Part shown: positions 12,293 through 23,637 of the stretch, one piece after another
Layout: each line of letters starts with the position of its first letter
Position numbering within the stretch: position 1 is the first letter of the stretch
NCBI GenBank assembly: GCA_000727475.1
Contig: KL647294.1
Span: forward strand, 2,498,116 to 2,562,115
Length of the DNA stretch: 64,000 bases
Direction: 5' to 3'
DNA from: Sarcocystis neurona
Taxonomy: Eukaryota; Apicomplexa; Conoidasida; Eucoccidiorida; Sarcocystidae
The notes under the pieces: model-generated
Told to the model about the DNA's origin: nothing
Databases searched by the model: none
The model's input: only the letters and a program-made list of their open reading frames with translations
Position numbers and translations under genes: made by a program

Positions 12293-12599
12293 GTAAGTAG
12301 ATCTAACTCCTTCCAAGTGCTTGGGTACGACTACCTGTACGTAGACGGCTGCCTGAGTAAATTGGTGTATATACGCGAATTTGGTCGGAGAGGAAATTAG
12401 CGGCAGACTTGTAGGGATATATGTCAGCACCAACTTACTAATCTGGCATCTGGTGGAGGCCCCTATCTCTGTAGTATACCATATCTAAGGTGGCAGTAAC
12501 CGTGTTATATAGAGATTCGCTCTAACACACGTTAACACAGGGAGATAGAACTGCATATATGCGCGTCTGCGGCTGTAGAGAGTGCAGTGGCATGTATAC

Positions 12600-12969
12600 C
12601 TAGATCAGCTGCGCTTGGTGCTGAAGGGAGAAGTTCCGAAAAAGTAAGAACGCCTTTCCACACTTGTGCCTAATTCGTATATGTAGGGAAGAGAAGCACC
12701 CATATTTGTGTTCCTGGTCTGCAAGCCTATAAAATACTAGTTGTCCGTCTTTCCTCCTCCAAATGGTATATCGAAGCCTTATCAAGAAGTGCAAGCCGTG
12801 CGTATCAACTACCCCCACCATCGCTTTCTTGAAAAATGCTAAGAAATGGAAGAAACGTCCATCGCCCACGATACGAGCAAATGATGATGCCACGAACAGC
12901 ACACACCGGTACACGTACGTTTTACAGAGAGCTGCACATACGCGCGTCCGCGCCTACGCATTCGCTTGA
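12600..12969. other. Overlapping open frames on both strands, strand undecided
   Basis: On the plus strand an ATG at 12763 in good context opens a lysine-rich frame (VYRSLIKKCKPCVSTTP) with a donor CCG|GTACAC near 12908. On the minus strand 12600-12914 is open for 104 codons. Neither matches a known family. At most one can be real and both may be chance. Confidence 0.2.
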
Positions 12970-13374
12970 ATAGGCAAGATTATATATGAACATATATCTA
13001 TGTATATGCGTGCTCATAAATATACGCATGTGTGTACATATGTATGTATGCATATATTTACGTATGTACGTGCTTAGACGTGTGTGTAGAGAAGAGGTGT
13101 GTGACTCTACAATACGTGTGCGTCGTCAAAAATGGGCGGACGGTGTACAATCTCGAGTCGTACACATGTGATCCGTACATACGGGTAAGCACGCACGGTA
13201 TGATATATAATTTCTTGTAGCACGTCCCTCTATGTGTAAATAGAGGGATGTCACACAAAAACATGTACCGCTGGTGGACTGCTTTGTGCCTTCGAGGTTG
13301 TATACTCTATTGTAGACGCCAGCGTCGTAAGTCCGCTCCCATATCTCTGTGTGGTCACACCGATCAGGGAATAA

Positions 13375-13923
13375 TTGCCGATGGCTATACAAGTGCGTGG
13401 TAGATCTTTCGTAAGGCGCCAGCAAAAATGTTGCGGAGTTATTAGCAGTAGGAAGTCATCTAGCCGTTCAGGCGCGTTTGTTGCATGCGGTGGTTTAGGG
13501 GAGAATTTGTTGATCTTGCATGGAACGACTAGTAAGACGACAGACGGTTTTCAGTCTCCGGTGCAGAAAAGATTTGAAATTCTGGATTGGAGGAGGAAAG
13601 ATTACGCGCGTGTGGCTGGTCGACACAAAATGGAAGAAGACAGCTCCGTACGCCGGAAAAGCAAAAAGCATGCGATTCCTCCGACCCAGACGGAAAAGAG
13701 TGAACTTCCACACAAAATGCGCCGTAGTCCTGACGCTTCAGACCAATTATCAGAGAAACGGGTCGTTTTCTTGGCTATTTTTCGCAAGAGACAGCAAATC
13801 ACATCTGCAGCGGCTGAACAACTGAACAACGGGTATCTCTCTTTCTTTCACGAAGCACCATCTGCGTGCTTACGTTTCCCTAGAGATGTGTGTGTGTATA
13901 TGGGTATCTATGGAATTTTGTGA
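13375..13923 (+). CDS. Hypothetical 182-codon open frame
   Basis: A single plus-strand frame starts at ATG 13381 (an alternative start lies at 13375) and runs to TGA at 13921. The composition is basic and non-repetitive, with RRKSKKHAIPP, KSELPHKMRRSPD and QLSEKRVVFLAIF. A second plus frame is open over 13520-13825, and the region is purine-rich on the plus strand, so it could instead be C/T-rich 5' sequence of a minus-strand gene. No family is recognised. Confidence 0.25.
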   Translation: MPMAIQVRGRSFVRRQQKCCGVISSRKSSSRSGAFVACGGLGENLLILHGTTSKTTDGFQSPVQKRFEILDWRRKDYARVAGRHKMEEDSSVRRKSKKHAIPPTQTEKSELPHKMRRSPDASDQLSEKRVVFLAIFRKRQQITSAAAEQLNNGYLSFFHEAPSACLRFPRDVCVYMGIYGIL

Positions 13924-13929
13924 ATTTGT

Positions 13930-16090
13930 GCAAGACGGTCTATGTGCATATGTACATTCAAAAATATACACGTACATATGTATCTATAAACACATGCGCG
14001 CCATTCCGACGGCTTCCTTACTTCCGCCGCCGTGGACAAGGTACACAGACGCAGAAAGAGAGAGAAAGCTCCTTATTGCGCGTCCGGATGAGCTGCGACC
14101 GTCGTGAAGTCGCGTGATTACTTTTTTTCTGCCACACGGAAGGAAGAGAAGCCGAAAGAGTCAGAAGCCACAAAACTCAATGCGACGAAGAAGTGTCGTC
14201 CGCCTCACTACGGTGTATATGTGTGTCCACAGATGCAAGAAAATGTAGACACACCGTCGCCAGGACACTTTCCCATTCAGGAGGAACCGTCCTTTCTGCG
14301 GTGGGAAATCTTCCACCGGTGCCTCTGAGGCAGTGCCCGCGTTGTTCGCTTCGTATGAACCACGTATACTGATATTGATAAAGGAAACTCTCTACAGGGG
14401 CGACCACGTAGATATACGTATTATTCCCAGTACACGTATATACGTCTAGAGAGAGAGAGAAAGGTAGATATATGTGCGTATACGGGCGCATGTATACGGG
14501 CATATAGATGTACAAATATATGTGTATATACGGGTCTATGTATACAGGCGTACATACATAGATGTGTATGTGTAGATACACGTAATTTTCTCCAAACACA
14601 TCTACATATATATTTGTACACACATATGTATACGAACGTATGTATACAGACGTATATATATAGGCGTGTATATCTAAGTACACGTATGAATCTAAAAAGA
14701 TATATATATGTATATGGATATAGGTATACACATATACATGGGGGTGTGTATATACGCATATATATATATATCTATATATTAGCGTGTGTGTGGCTGTGTG
14801 TAGATAGGCGTGCGTGTATAGCGGCATCTGTGTAGGCCCATGTAGTTACATACAACGGGGTGCGTATATATGTATATACGTTAGAGGTGGACACAACTCG
14901 AAGTCACGCACATATGTCTGTACATACATATATCTGTTCACCTGTCAACACATATATATATTTACATCTGTGTGTGTGCGTCTCCCTCTCCCCTACTCAG
15001 AAATATGTATATACATATATATATATGTATACTCGCACTCGTATATACACAGATATGTATATACATATGCGCACAGACACGTGTATATATATATATATGT
15101 AGTTACGTACCTGTCTGTCTCTCCCCGTATGGGTGAATATACACTCATGTATATGTCTGAGTATATGCGTATACTGGTCTATACAGTTGCCAGTCTGCAG
15201 TATATTTTCGTGTCGCTTCCTGTCTCTGTGTCTCTCTACATCAGCGCATGTGTATGTGGACAGTCCAGACGGAAGGGGCACACGAGTAGATACGCCTATA
15301 TCTGTCTAGATACGTAAAGTTCTGAATTTTTTGACCTTCCCTATCTATCTCTGTGTCGCTGCATACTTCGGTAAATCCGTTTTTCTACAGGTGAGAGTCT
15401 GTATATCGTGGTGTCCACTGCTCTACATGTCTCGCTCTATACATTCATATATATATATGTTGGGTCTGTAACACTTAGTGCATAGCTATACATATAATAT
15501 GTATGTGTGTGTGTCTACGTTTTTCCACTACCTCGCCAAAGACAGATTCGCGTAGGTAACTGTAGACATCTACGCGTGTCTGTGCGTATTGTATGTGTAC
15601 ACGTATCTGTCTATCTACGAATACGAGTATACACACATAAATATATATACGTATATACCTATTTCTGAGTAGGGGACAGAGACAGAGAGACACAGAGGTT
15701 AATATATATGTATGTGTGGATAGGTGGACAGATATATCCCAAGCCACACTTATCTCCGTAAATGAGAGAATCTGTGTCTTTCTATCTCTCCATCTATCTG
15801 TCGGTATCTGTATCGAACTCTACACATGTGTGCATGCACCTGATAAATAGAAATCTCCCTCTTTCTATATATTTGCCCCCGTCTATATATCTGTTGACTT
15901 CCTCGCTTTTCTCGTGTGTCTACTACTACTGCAAACATATACGCATATATATCATGTAGGGGAGCACCCGCATCTGTGCGTGTCTACGTCTGCATGTGTG
16001 TCTACCTCCATCTACGTTGTGGATGCATGCGGAGGAATATTTTCTGAGGAGCGCTTTCTCCTGCATTTGTTCCTACTGTGCTGAGGGCCC
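13930..16090. other. AT/TATATG-rich intergenic DNA
   Basis: Dominated by TATATACGTATA-like low-complexity sequence with short CTCTCT tracts. The open frames are Y/I/C/H-rich repeat products. No exon with non-repetitive composition was recognised. Confidence 0.6.
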
Positions 16091-16129
16091 TATCTGGCTG
16101 GTGTGCGTTTCTGCCCTGCGATAAATATC

Positions 16130-16612
16130 TTCTCCTACGAAGACAGCAGACCCCGACTTTCCCTGTGTCGGTGTGGAGAAAAAAGTATCGACAGCATTTC
16201 CGAGGAAGTGAGCACCAAGAAGTTCTCTTTTTTTCCTTTTTCTGCGCCACCTGCTCGTTTTCTTCTCCGGAGAATTTCCTCCTTTTTGGTGTCTCTCTCT
16301 GTTGTTGTCCGTCGTCGTCTCTCTTCGGACGATACTCGCTTTTCGGCTTCCTGCATGCGTCTCTCCCCCCATCTCTCCCTTCCTGTTTCTGGAGCTTTCT
16401 TCTGTTCTTCCGTCTTCTTTTGTTCGTCTTTCTTCGGTTTCCTTCTTTTTCTCTCTGTTCTTTTCCGTTCTTCTGTTCTTCGTCTTCTCCGCCCCTTCGC
16501 TTCCCCACCTCCGACCGTCCGCTGGTTTGCTCTTTCTCTTCTTCTTCGTCGTCTTCTGCTGGCCGTTCCCCCCCTCTTTTCCCGCACTTCCCTTGACCCG
16601 GGCTGTCTGAGA
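16130..16612 (+). promoter_or_regulatory. Pyrimidine-rich 5' region of the SNARE gene
   Basis: About 480 bases of C/T-rich sequence (TTCTTCT and CTTTTTCC runs) end just before the SNARE ATG at 16615. The antisense strand is a 206-codon K/E/R-rich open frame, which is an artefact of this tract. It is probably promoter plus 5'UTR; no individual motif was identified. Confidence 0.5.
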
Positions 16613-16614
16613 AA

Positions 16615-17980
16615 ATGGACATGTACTGGGACGACGATGACGGGGGGGCGAAGCGTCATCGCGTCCTGGTCGGCCAGCACAAGCCGCAGCAGCAACAGCA
16701 GGGAAGCAGCGGCAGCAGCAGCCTCCACGTAGGAGCAGGGAAGTGGGGCAGCAGGAGCAGCAGCAGCAGTGGCAGCGTGCGGTCGAGTCTCAGCAGCGAC
16801 GGCAGCCCAGCGAGTCTTCGCGTCGACACTTCACGAGCAGCAGGAGGAGCAGCAGCAGGCGCTGGGACATGGCAGCGGGAACAGCGGGGGCAGCAGAAGC
16901 GACGGCAGCAGCAGGAGCAGGAGGGAGAAGATGAGGAAGACGAAGAAGAAGAAAGAGACCAGCGTGGAAGGACGTACCGGTGGGGAGCACGGGGAAGGCG
17001 TCGGCAGCAGCAGGGAGACAGTGCGAGGAGAAGTGACGGCGGCAGCATCCGCAGCAAAGGCAGCTACCGCAGTAGGGGAGTGGGAGCAGCAGGAGAGACC
17101 GATGCCGCTGTGGCAGAAAGGTACATGCAGCAGGGAGGAATAAAAGCAGCAGCAAGAGCAGAAGCCGACGAAGAGGAAGAAGATGAAGAAGCAGGTCTGG
17201 GAGAAGAAGTGGAGCAGCAGCTCTCAAGTCTCACGCAGATACTGCTGCAACTGCAGGACGCAGTGGCAGCAACGCCAGCTGCTCGGGCTGCAGCGGCAGG
17301 ACGTGGAGCGGCGTTTCAGCAACACCAGCGAAAAGTACAGCGCCTCCACCTCCAGGTGAAAATAAGCAACAGCAACAGCAGTGCAACAAGACGACCAGGA
17401 GCAGAAGAGACCGCAAGAGCAACAGCAGCAGCAAGCACTGAGAAAGAAGAAGAGAGAGCCCCTCAGGCAGCGACAACACCGACCGGCAGCACGACGCCGC
17501 AGCAGCAGCAGCAGCACATGCACGATTTGACAGCAGCAGCAGCAGGAGCAGCAGCTGAAGCGGAGCTCCCTGAAACAGCAGCAGCAGCAGACAGACAGAG
17601 AGAAGAAGAGAGAGCGTCAGACAGCAACAATACCGAACAACAGCGTCGTTCCACAGCAGCAGCAGCACAAGTCGACAACAACAACAGCAGGAGCAGCAGC
17701 AGGAGCAGCAGCAGAGGCACAATATACGGCGACGGCAGTGAGAAAAGAGGAAGCACTAGGCAGCAAACAATACCGAGCAGCAGCGGGAGCCGAGCAGCAG
17801 GAGCCGCGCGGAGTGGGAGCCATGCAACAGGAGCAGCAAGCAGCACTGAAGCGATGTGTGCGTGCTGTTGTTAGATGACTTGGGCTCAGAGTTCCGTTGC
17901 TGCTGCTCGAGAATTCGTTTTCTGCTGTTTTTTAAGTCGTGGAATTCACCGCTACGGTTCCCTGTTGCTGCTGCTGCTTC

Positions 17981-18013
<33 letters not shown>

Positions 18014-19767
18014 TGCTTCTGCTGCTTCTGCTGCTTCTGCTGCTGCTGCTTCTGCTGCTGCTGCTTCTTCTCGTCCTCTCCCTCTTCTTCCGTGTAAAAG
18101 GAAACAGACAGGCTACCGCTTCGGCGGCGGATTCTGCAGCTGCTTGTGTTGCTGCTGTAAATTCCTCTTTTTGTTCCTGCTGCTGCTGCAGGCCAGCACG
18201 ACACTGGCAGCAGTGGATCTGGATCTGCGAAGTGTCGCAACTTCGCTGACTTACCGACGCCGCGCGGCGTTGCTGCAGCAACGGCAGCAACTGCAGCAGC
18301 AACTGGCTGCCGTGTTGCACATGTATGACGACCTGCTGCTGCAGCAGAATGTCAACGAACTGGCTGCCATGCAGGCAGCAGCAGCAGAAGCTGCAGCCGA
18401 TGCCACCGGTGGCCCGGGGGACGCCGGTGCTGTTGCTGCCGGAAGAGAAACGCTCGTGCGTCTCGGCGACGACATTCAAGACAAAACGCAAGTATGAAAA
18501 AGAAAAGAAGGCAAAAAAGAGAACAGAGCTGCTGCATGCCGCCCCGTGTCACAGACACGTCCCTAACCGCGCTGTTTCTCTTATATACGCATGCAAATAT
18601 TTACCGTGTCTCTTCTCTCTCCGTCTACATCTACGTCTATCGAGAGAGACAGAAAGAGAAAGACTCTCTCTGTATATATATATGTGTATCAGTATATCTA
18701 TATATAGAGAGAAAGAGGTACGTGCACATATAGTGACCGTCTACACTTCTGTTAGACATGTATACAAATATATGTGTGTCTTTTATCTCTCTCTGCATAT
18801 AGATGTATGCCTATACGTATATACATGTACAGAAAGAGGGAGAGAGAGGGAAATCTACGTACAAACACACACATACATGTAGATACATAGAGATATATAC
18901 ATATGTAAATGTGTATACGTATGCAGTTGTCTCTGTGTACAGGAGTAGATGGGTGCAGAGACATCGTACCAAAGTAATATATGTACCTGCCTCTGAATTT
19001 AAGCCGGTTCTCGTGTGCGCATACTTGAAAAAATGTTTCGCTGTGTCTACTCGGTACACATATATATATATATATACACATGGATATATATATATATATG
19101 TATACGTGTGTACGTATGTGATAGTACACATGTATATATGTGTATACATATATGTGTATACGCGTATACATGTATGCATATATGTGTACACATATACACA
19201 TGTATGTGTATACTCATATGTATGTATGTCTATACATACATGTATATATGTGTATGTATGTGTATATACAAATATATGTATGTACCTATACATACGCATA
19301 CGTAGGTGAAGAGTTCTGTTGCTACTGTTGCTGCTGCTCTTGCTGCTACTGGTGCTGCTGCTGTTGCTGCTACTGGTGCTGTTGCTCTTGCTGGTACTGG
19401 TGCTGCTGCTCTTGCTGCTACTGGTGCTGCTGCTCTTGCTGCTACTGGTGCTGCTGCTGTTGCTGCTGCTGGTATTGCGGCTGTTGCTGTTGGTCAGGCG
19501 TCGCTGCACCGCACGCGGCAGCTCGCAGCGGAAACGGAGGAGATCGGCGGGACGGTGTTGGGGAAGATGCAACAGCAAACCGAGCAGCTGCAGCGCGCAG
19601 GCCGAGAAGTTGAAGAGGCGCAGACGAGCGCCGCACGGGCTAGGAAGACAGCCGTGGCACTCGCGAGGAACGCAGCGGGAGACCGGTTCACGCAGTGTCT
19701 CTGCCTTTTCATTTTCCTTTTCCTTGTCATCGCCGTTGTTCTTGTCTGCGTCCCTCGAGGAAGATAA
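16615..19767 (+). CDS. NPSN-type Qb-SNARE (three exons)
   Basis: Exons are 16615-17355, 18192-18491 and 19498-19767, all joined in phase 0 (CAG|GTGAAA...CTGCAG|GCC; CAA|GTATGA...GGTCAG|GCG), giving 436 residues. Residues 1 to about 195 are a Q/S/R/G-rich extension that starts with an acidic MDMYWDDDDGG. From about 198 an N-terminal helical region begins (VEQQLSSLTQILLQLQDAV) and continues in exon 2 (SLTYRRRAALLQQRQQLQQ, then LHMYDDLL). Exon 3 holds the SNARE helix with MQQQTEQLQRAGREVEEAQ; the glutamine before TEQ (about 374) fits the zero layer. A C-terminal transmembrane anchor spans about 414-432 (CLCLFIFLFLVIAVVLVCV). Plant NPSN proteins have the same order and the same GQTEQ core. The expected role is a membrane-fusion Q-SNARE on the secretory pathway or at the plasma membrane/cytokinesis site. 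The N-terminal extension is unusual for the family. Confidence in the family is high; the start codon is slightly less certain. Confidence 0.9.
17962..18070. repeat. CTG/CTT imperfect trinucleotide repeat in SNARE intron 1
   Basis: Runs of CTG interrupted by CTT every few units on the plus strand. The orientation is opposite to the CAG repeats of exon 1. It lies wholly inside intron 1 (17356-18191). Confidence 0.9.
19340..19480. repeat. 24-bp CTG/TTG/TACTGG minisatellite ahead of SNARE exon 3
   Basis: Roughly five units spaced by 24 bp, each with TACTGGTG followed by CTG and TTG triplets. The array runs to within 20 bases of the exon 3 acceptor (GGTCAG at 19497), so the splice-site pyrimidine tract is built from repeat DNA. 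Confidence 0.85.
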
Positions 19768-21640
19768 GAAGAAGAAGCAGCCCCGGTACTCCTGTTGCCC
19801 GTTGAACTGCACAGAATTCACTGCAAGATCTCCTCCACACGTGTGTATATACACACGCACACGTGCTGACACAAATATACCAAACACGTCTCTCTCCATC
19901 TGCTTCGCGTCGCTCTCCCATTGCGCAAGTGCATACGTGTATCTCTCTCTATACATATATACACATGCATGTATATATATATGTGTGAAGCAGTTCTCTT
20001 TCAGTCCTTTTCCGCGGCGGCTCCTCCTATCCATATAGACACATCTGTGCGTGTGTGGGTATGTCTATATAGCTGTAGAAAATGGTACATATATATACAT
20101 ACATACGAGATGTTTCCAGGTGTTTGTCTGCATACGTACGTGTACACAGCATCACTCTATATACAAATATATATACAGGGGTAAGTTTTGTAGAAGGTTC
20201 GGTGCCTGTGTCTGCGTGTCTCTACATATCTATCTATATAGATAGATATCTATCTATCTCTATCTCTCTGTCTCTCTCTCTATATATTTCCATCTATATC
20301 TGTATATCTGTATGTATCTATATCAATCTATATCTATGTATCTATATATATATATATGTATACATCTATATGTACGAGATATCACGTGTGTGTTTGTGTC
20401 TCTATATAGGGAATATCATATGTGTATGTCTCTCTCTCTCACTCTCCCTCTGTTCCACACATATATGTATATGTGCATATAAATGAGATGTCGCCTGTGT
20501 GTAAGTATATATGTAGATATACCTGGTAAATGTGTATGAATGTATATGTATGTGTAGGGGATGTCACACGTGTATGTGTGGGTATGTGTGTCTGCCTGTG
20601 TGTATCTGGTTGTCTACCTGTCTCTCTGTTTCTCTCTAAATGCAGGAGATGCGTCGGCGGTCTCTTTCTGGTGGCTCTATATGTCAGTCCGCATCGATAA
20701 ATATTGGAGTTTCTGCATGTGCCGCAGGAACACGAGTGTACACATATACGAGTCGATGTGTCAGCCTCTGTCTCTTTTCTCAGCTGCGCGCCGTCCGAGT
20801 CAGCCAGCAATTTGTTCTTCATATCACTCTTATCTGCATCCACGGAACACACATATATGTATGAAGACAGAAAGCAATATATCTATCTGTAAATCAGTAT
20901 ATATGTGTATAAGAATGTTACAATGTTCGTATATGTATCTACACGCACACACACATGCACCAGTCTAGAGTCGTGTGTGAAAACACACATCGACACACCA
21001 GTGAAGCTCCAGTTACATGGAGATACATATATACATCCATGTAGATAAATATACACACATATATATATCTTATATATTAATGCATAATATATATGTATAT
21101 ATATTTTCCGTTCTCTATCTATAAAGTTACACACAGGTACAAACGTGGGTATCTTTACATATATTTATATAAAGACAATATAAATATAGGTATATACATG
21201 TATATACATACATAGAGGAAGTTCATATATGTATACGTATACGTAATACACACATATATATATATATATATGTATATTTCTCTGTAGCTGTCTCTGTGTG
21301 TCTCTCCCTGTCACTCGTTTTCAATATGTACGCAGAGGTGCGTGTAGGTATGTATGTAGGGGCGCATAATACACGGGGCTCTTTGCGGAGCAGGTCCCAG
21401 GCGTCCGCGTGTAGACGCCTCGGAGAGAACTTTTTTGTTTTCTCTGTGTCTCTCTGTTTTCTTCGTCTCGGCTTGTATATCGTAGGCGCATCCCCGTGCA
21501 TCCCTGCAGACAGGGCAGTGGTACGCCGCTGTCGTGTAACGTAAATATTTCTTCTGGACACGCGATTTCCTCTCGGGGGTCTCGTCTCCTTCTTCTTTTT
21601 CCCTTCCTGCAAAGTTGCAAAACTAGGCGATTAGCTGGAG
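19768..21640. other. AT/CTAT-rich intergenic DNA downstream of the SNARE gene
   Basis: Mostly TATATG, CTATCT and CTCTCT microsatellites. A short non-repetitive stretch at about 20743-20836 reads well on the minus strand (SDMKNKLLADSDGAQLRKE) between an acceptor (GATGCAG|AT) and a possible donor (CTC|GTATAT). It could be an isolated exon, but nothing links it to a gene. Confidence 0.5.
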
Positions 21641-21784
21641 TTCTCAGGAATGTTTGTATATGCGTGTGGAGATGTGGCTGGGGAGGTCTTTTCGAGAACG
21701 TTTGTGTGCGAAGGGGAAGCAGTGGATGGGGAGATGTATCTGAGGAACGTTTGCGTGTGGATAAAGAAGTGGTTGAGGAGGCTA
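21641..21784. repeat. 48-bp minisatellite, three degenerate units
   Basis: Three consecutive 48-bp units share the core GAACGTTTGTGTG followed by a G/A-rich half ending GGGGAG. Both strands stay open through the array, because 48 bp equals 16 codons: a G/V/R-rich frame on the plus strand and an S/T/P-rich frame on the minus strand. Confidence 0.8.
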
Positions 21785-22127
21785 TTTAAGAAAAAATGTT
21801 GTGTATTTTGACTCGACAGGTGAACTTGTAGTTCTGAAGTGACCTTTCTCGACCCCACTCTTCGGGCGACCTCCTCCTCTGTGTGTACATGTGTACACAT
21901 ATCTGTAGATATAGACGCACACAGGCAGATCGACAGATCTCGTTCGCTGTGTGCCGTGCACGGCCGTAGTTGGGGAGTCGTGTGGCTGAACCCCTCCGCA
22001 CATCAATAATTCTCCCGGCACCCGCCTCTCTCCCCTCCTCTATCTTCCCATTTATATCGCGTCTCCGAGCGCAGAGACCTGCGCTTGCGCTTCTCTGCGA
22101 CGAGTGGGGTGTCCAGACACCCGGGGA

Positions 22128-22319
22128 GAAGAAAAAAAGACACGATCTTTCTCTGTGTGGGTGACGCCCGTCGGAGAAGAAAAAAAAACAAGGTCTTTCT
22201 CTGTGTGGGTGACGCCCGTCGGAGAAGAAAAAAAGACACGTTCTTTCTCTGTGTGGGTGACGCCCGTCGGAGAAGAAAAAAAGACACGGTCTTTCTCTGT
22301 GTGGGTGACGCCCGTCGGA
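22128..22319. repeat. 48-bp minisatellite, four near-identical units
   Basis: Four tandem 48-bp units start at 22128, 22176, 22224 and 22272. Each runs from GAAGAAAAAAAGACACG to GGTGACGCCCGTCGGA, with only one to a few substitutions between units. The period is a multiple of three and the unit lacks stops in most frames, so open frames appear on both strands. No protein family is recognised in any frame. Confidence 0.95.
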
Positions 22320-22989
22320 CTAAGCGATACGCCCCCGCGTGCGCCTGGTGCGAGCGCGGCACCCTCACCTTCCCGTCTTTTGCCGTGTGGGTGCCTCTCT
22401 GCTTCTTTTTCTTCACGCATTTGAACGGAGGAAGGGGGTGTCTGTCGACATCTCCGGGCAGTCCTGTCCTTGGAGAGCTGCCTTCCCTCCTCCTTCATCG
22501 CTCTCCCTCTCTTTCTCTCTGCGGCTTACTCTTCGTGTGTAGGCGCAGCACTGCATCTTTTCCTTTCTATTCTCCCCTCTCGTTCTCTTGGTATTCTTAA
22601 GTGCCGCCACGGGCACATATCCGGACGGAAAAAGCAAGCGACCACTTTTTTGGCTCCGGAAAGAAACATATAAACAGGGGGAAGCATGAAGCGGTCGCTG
22701 TTTTCCTCCCCATTTCCTCGGTGTGTCTGTGTATGGCAGTGGGCACTCCCGTAGAGCAACAGCTGCAGAAGCAGCCGTCGCTACCTCTGTTTGTGTGTGT
22801 GTGTGTAGAAACGCGTGAATCATTCTATTGCTTGCCACGCTGTCCCTGTTTTCGCGTTTCTCTCAGCGGCTACACACACAGACACATGACAGCCAACCAC
22901 GTGCTTTGTACGTCTGCCGACTTTGTTGACAAATGAAGAGATCCAACATACATGTAGACGTAGGTGTATATTTGTATCTCTGCATGCAC

Positions 22990-23260
22990 CTTTCTGGGCG
23001 TCCCTGCGTCGAGAAATGGAACTAGACGCGCAGGAGCAGCTGCAGCAGCGTTTCTCGTTCTTTCTCCTTCACTTCTCTCAGTGAGACGCGCACACGTGGG
23101 TCTCGGCTTGCAGCGTTTCCTGGGGAAGAATAGCAGTTACTGAGGGCCGCTACCTTCTGCCTGAAAATGATGAGAGAAAACGGCGCTTTGAAAACGACTG
23201 CTACCGCGCTTACACGCAGGAGACGCTCACCACGCGTCGACTACGCAGGCATATATATAT
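22990..23260 (+). CDS. Candidate 5' exons of an unrecognised plus-strand gene
   Basis: An ATG at 23016 opens MELDAQEQLQQRFSFF and reaches a strong donor (CTCTCA|GTGAGA at 23081). After an acceptor (GGCTTGCAG at 23113) a charged peptide follows in matching phase, with VSWGRIAVTEGRY, LLPENDERKRR and YRAYTQETL. The implied intron of 33 bp would be very short, so the first exon may instead lie further upstream (for example the ATG at 22686). The exon's 3' end is unclear. No family is recognised. The likely continuation is 23638-24323. Confidence 0.3.
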
Positions 23261-23637
23261 ATACATACGTTGTAGAGAAGACGCGTTCTTCGCCAGGGAA
23301 ACAGTATTTCCCCGAAGCAACGCACTGCGGGGTACGGCTACAAAAGAAGCTCTCTAGTTGTTCACTGAGATAGACGAGTGTATCTGTGTGGATGACTCGT
23401 CGTTGTACAAGAGGTACGCGCATGTGGACGCAGGTGCAGTGACGCATGTGTAGGTGACGACACTAAAAATGCAATCGTGGCATGCCCGCACATATCACTG
23501 CCAGGGCTCTCACTTTAAAAGGACGCAGGTGTTTCTTATTTTTTCCCGTCGAGTGAGAGAGACATCAGCGCTGACGAGAACGTCTGTTTCACGAGGTGTC
23601 CGCGGCAGCGAGAACAGTGGGCAGCTTTCACTTGCAG

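Noticed and set aside
16002..16622. 206-codon K/E/R-rich minus-strand frame
   Set aside because: It is the complement of the C/T-rich 5' region of the SNARE gene; GAAGAA-type codons explain the composition and there is no family match.
18811..20034. 407-codon minus-strand frame
   Set aside because: It runs antisense through SNARE exon 3 and into TATATA repeats; Y/I/T/S runs are repeat products.
21641..22319. CRISPR-like repeat arrays
   Set aside because: The units are contiguous tandem repeats without unique spacers, and the genome is eukaryotic.
22003..22498. Open frames with perfect 16-residue repeats on both strands
   Set aside because: Every frame is open because the 48-bp unit lacks stops. 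Repeated peptide motifs alone do not show that the array is translated, so only the DNA repeat is annotated.
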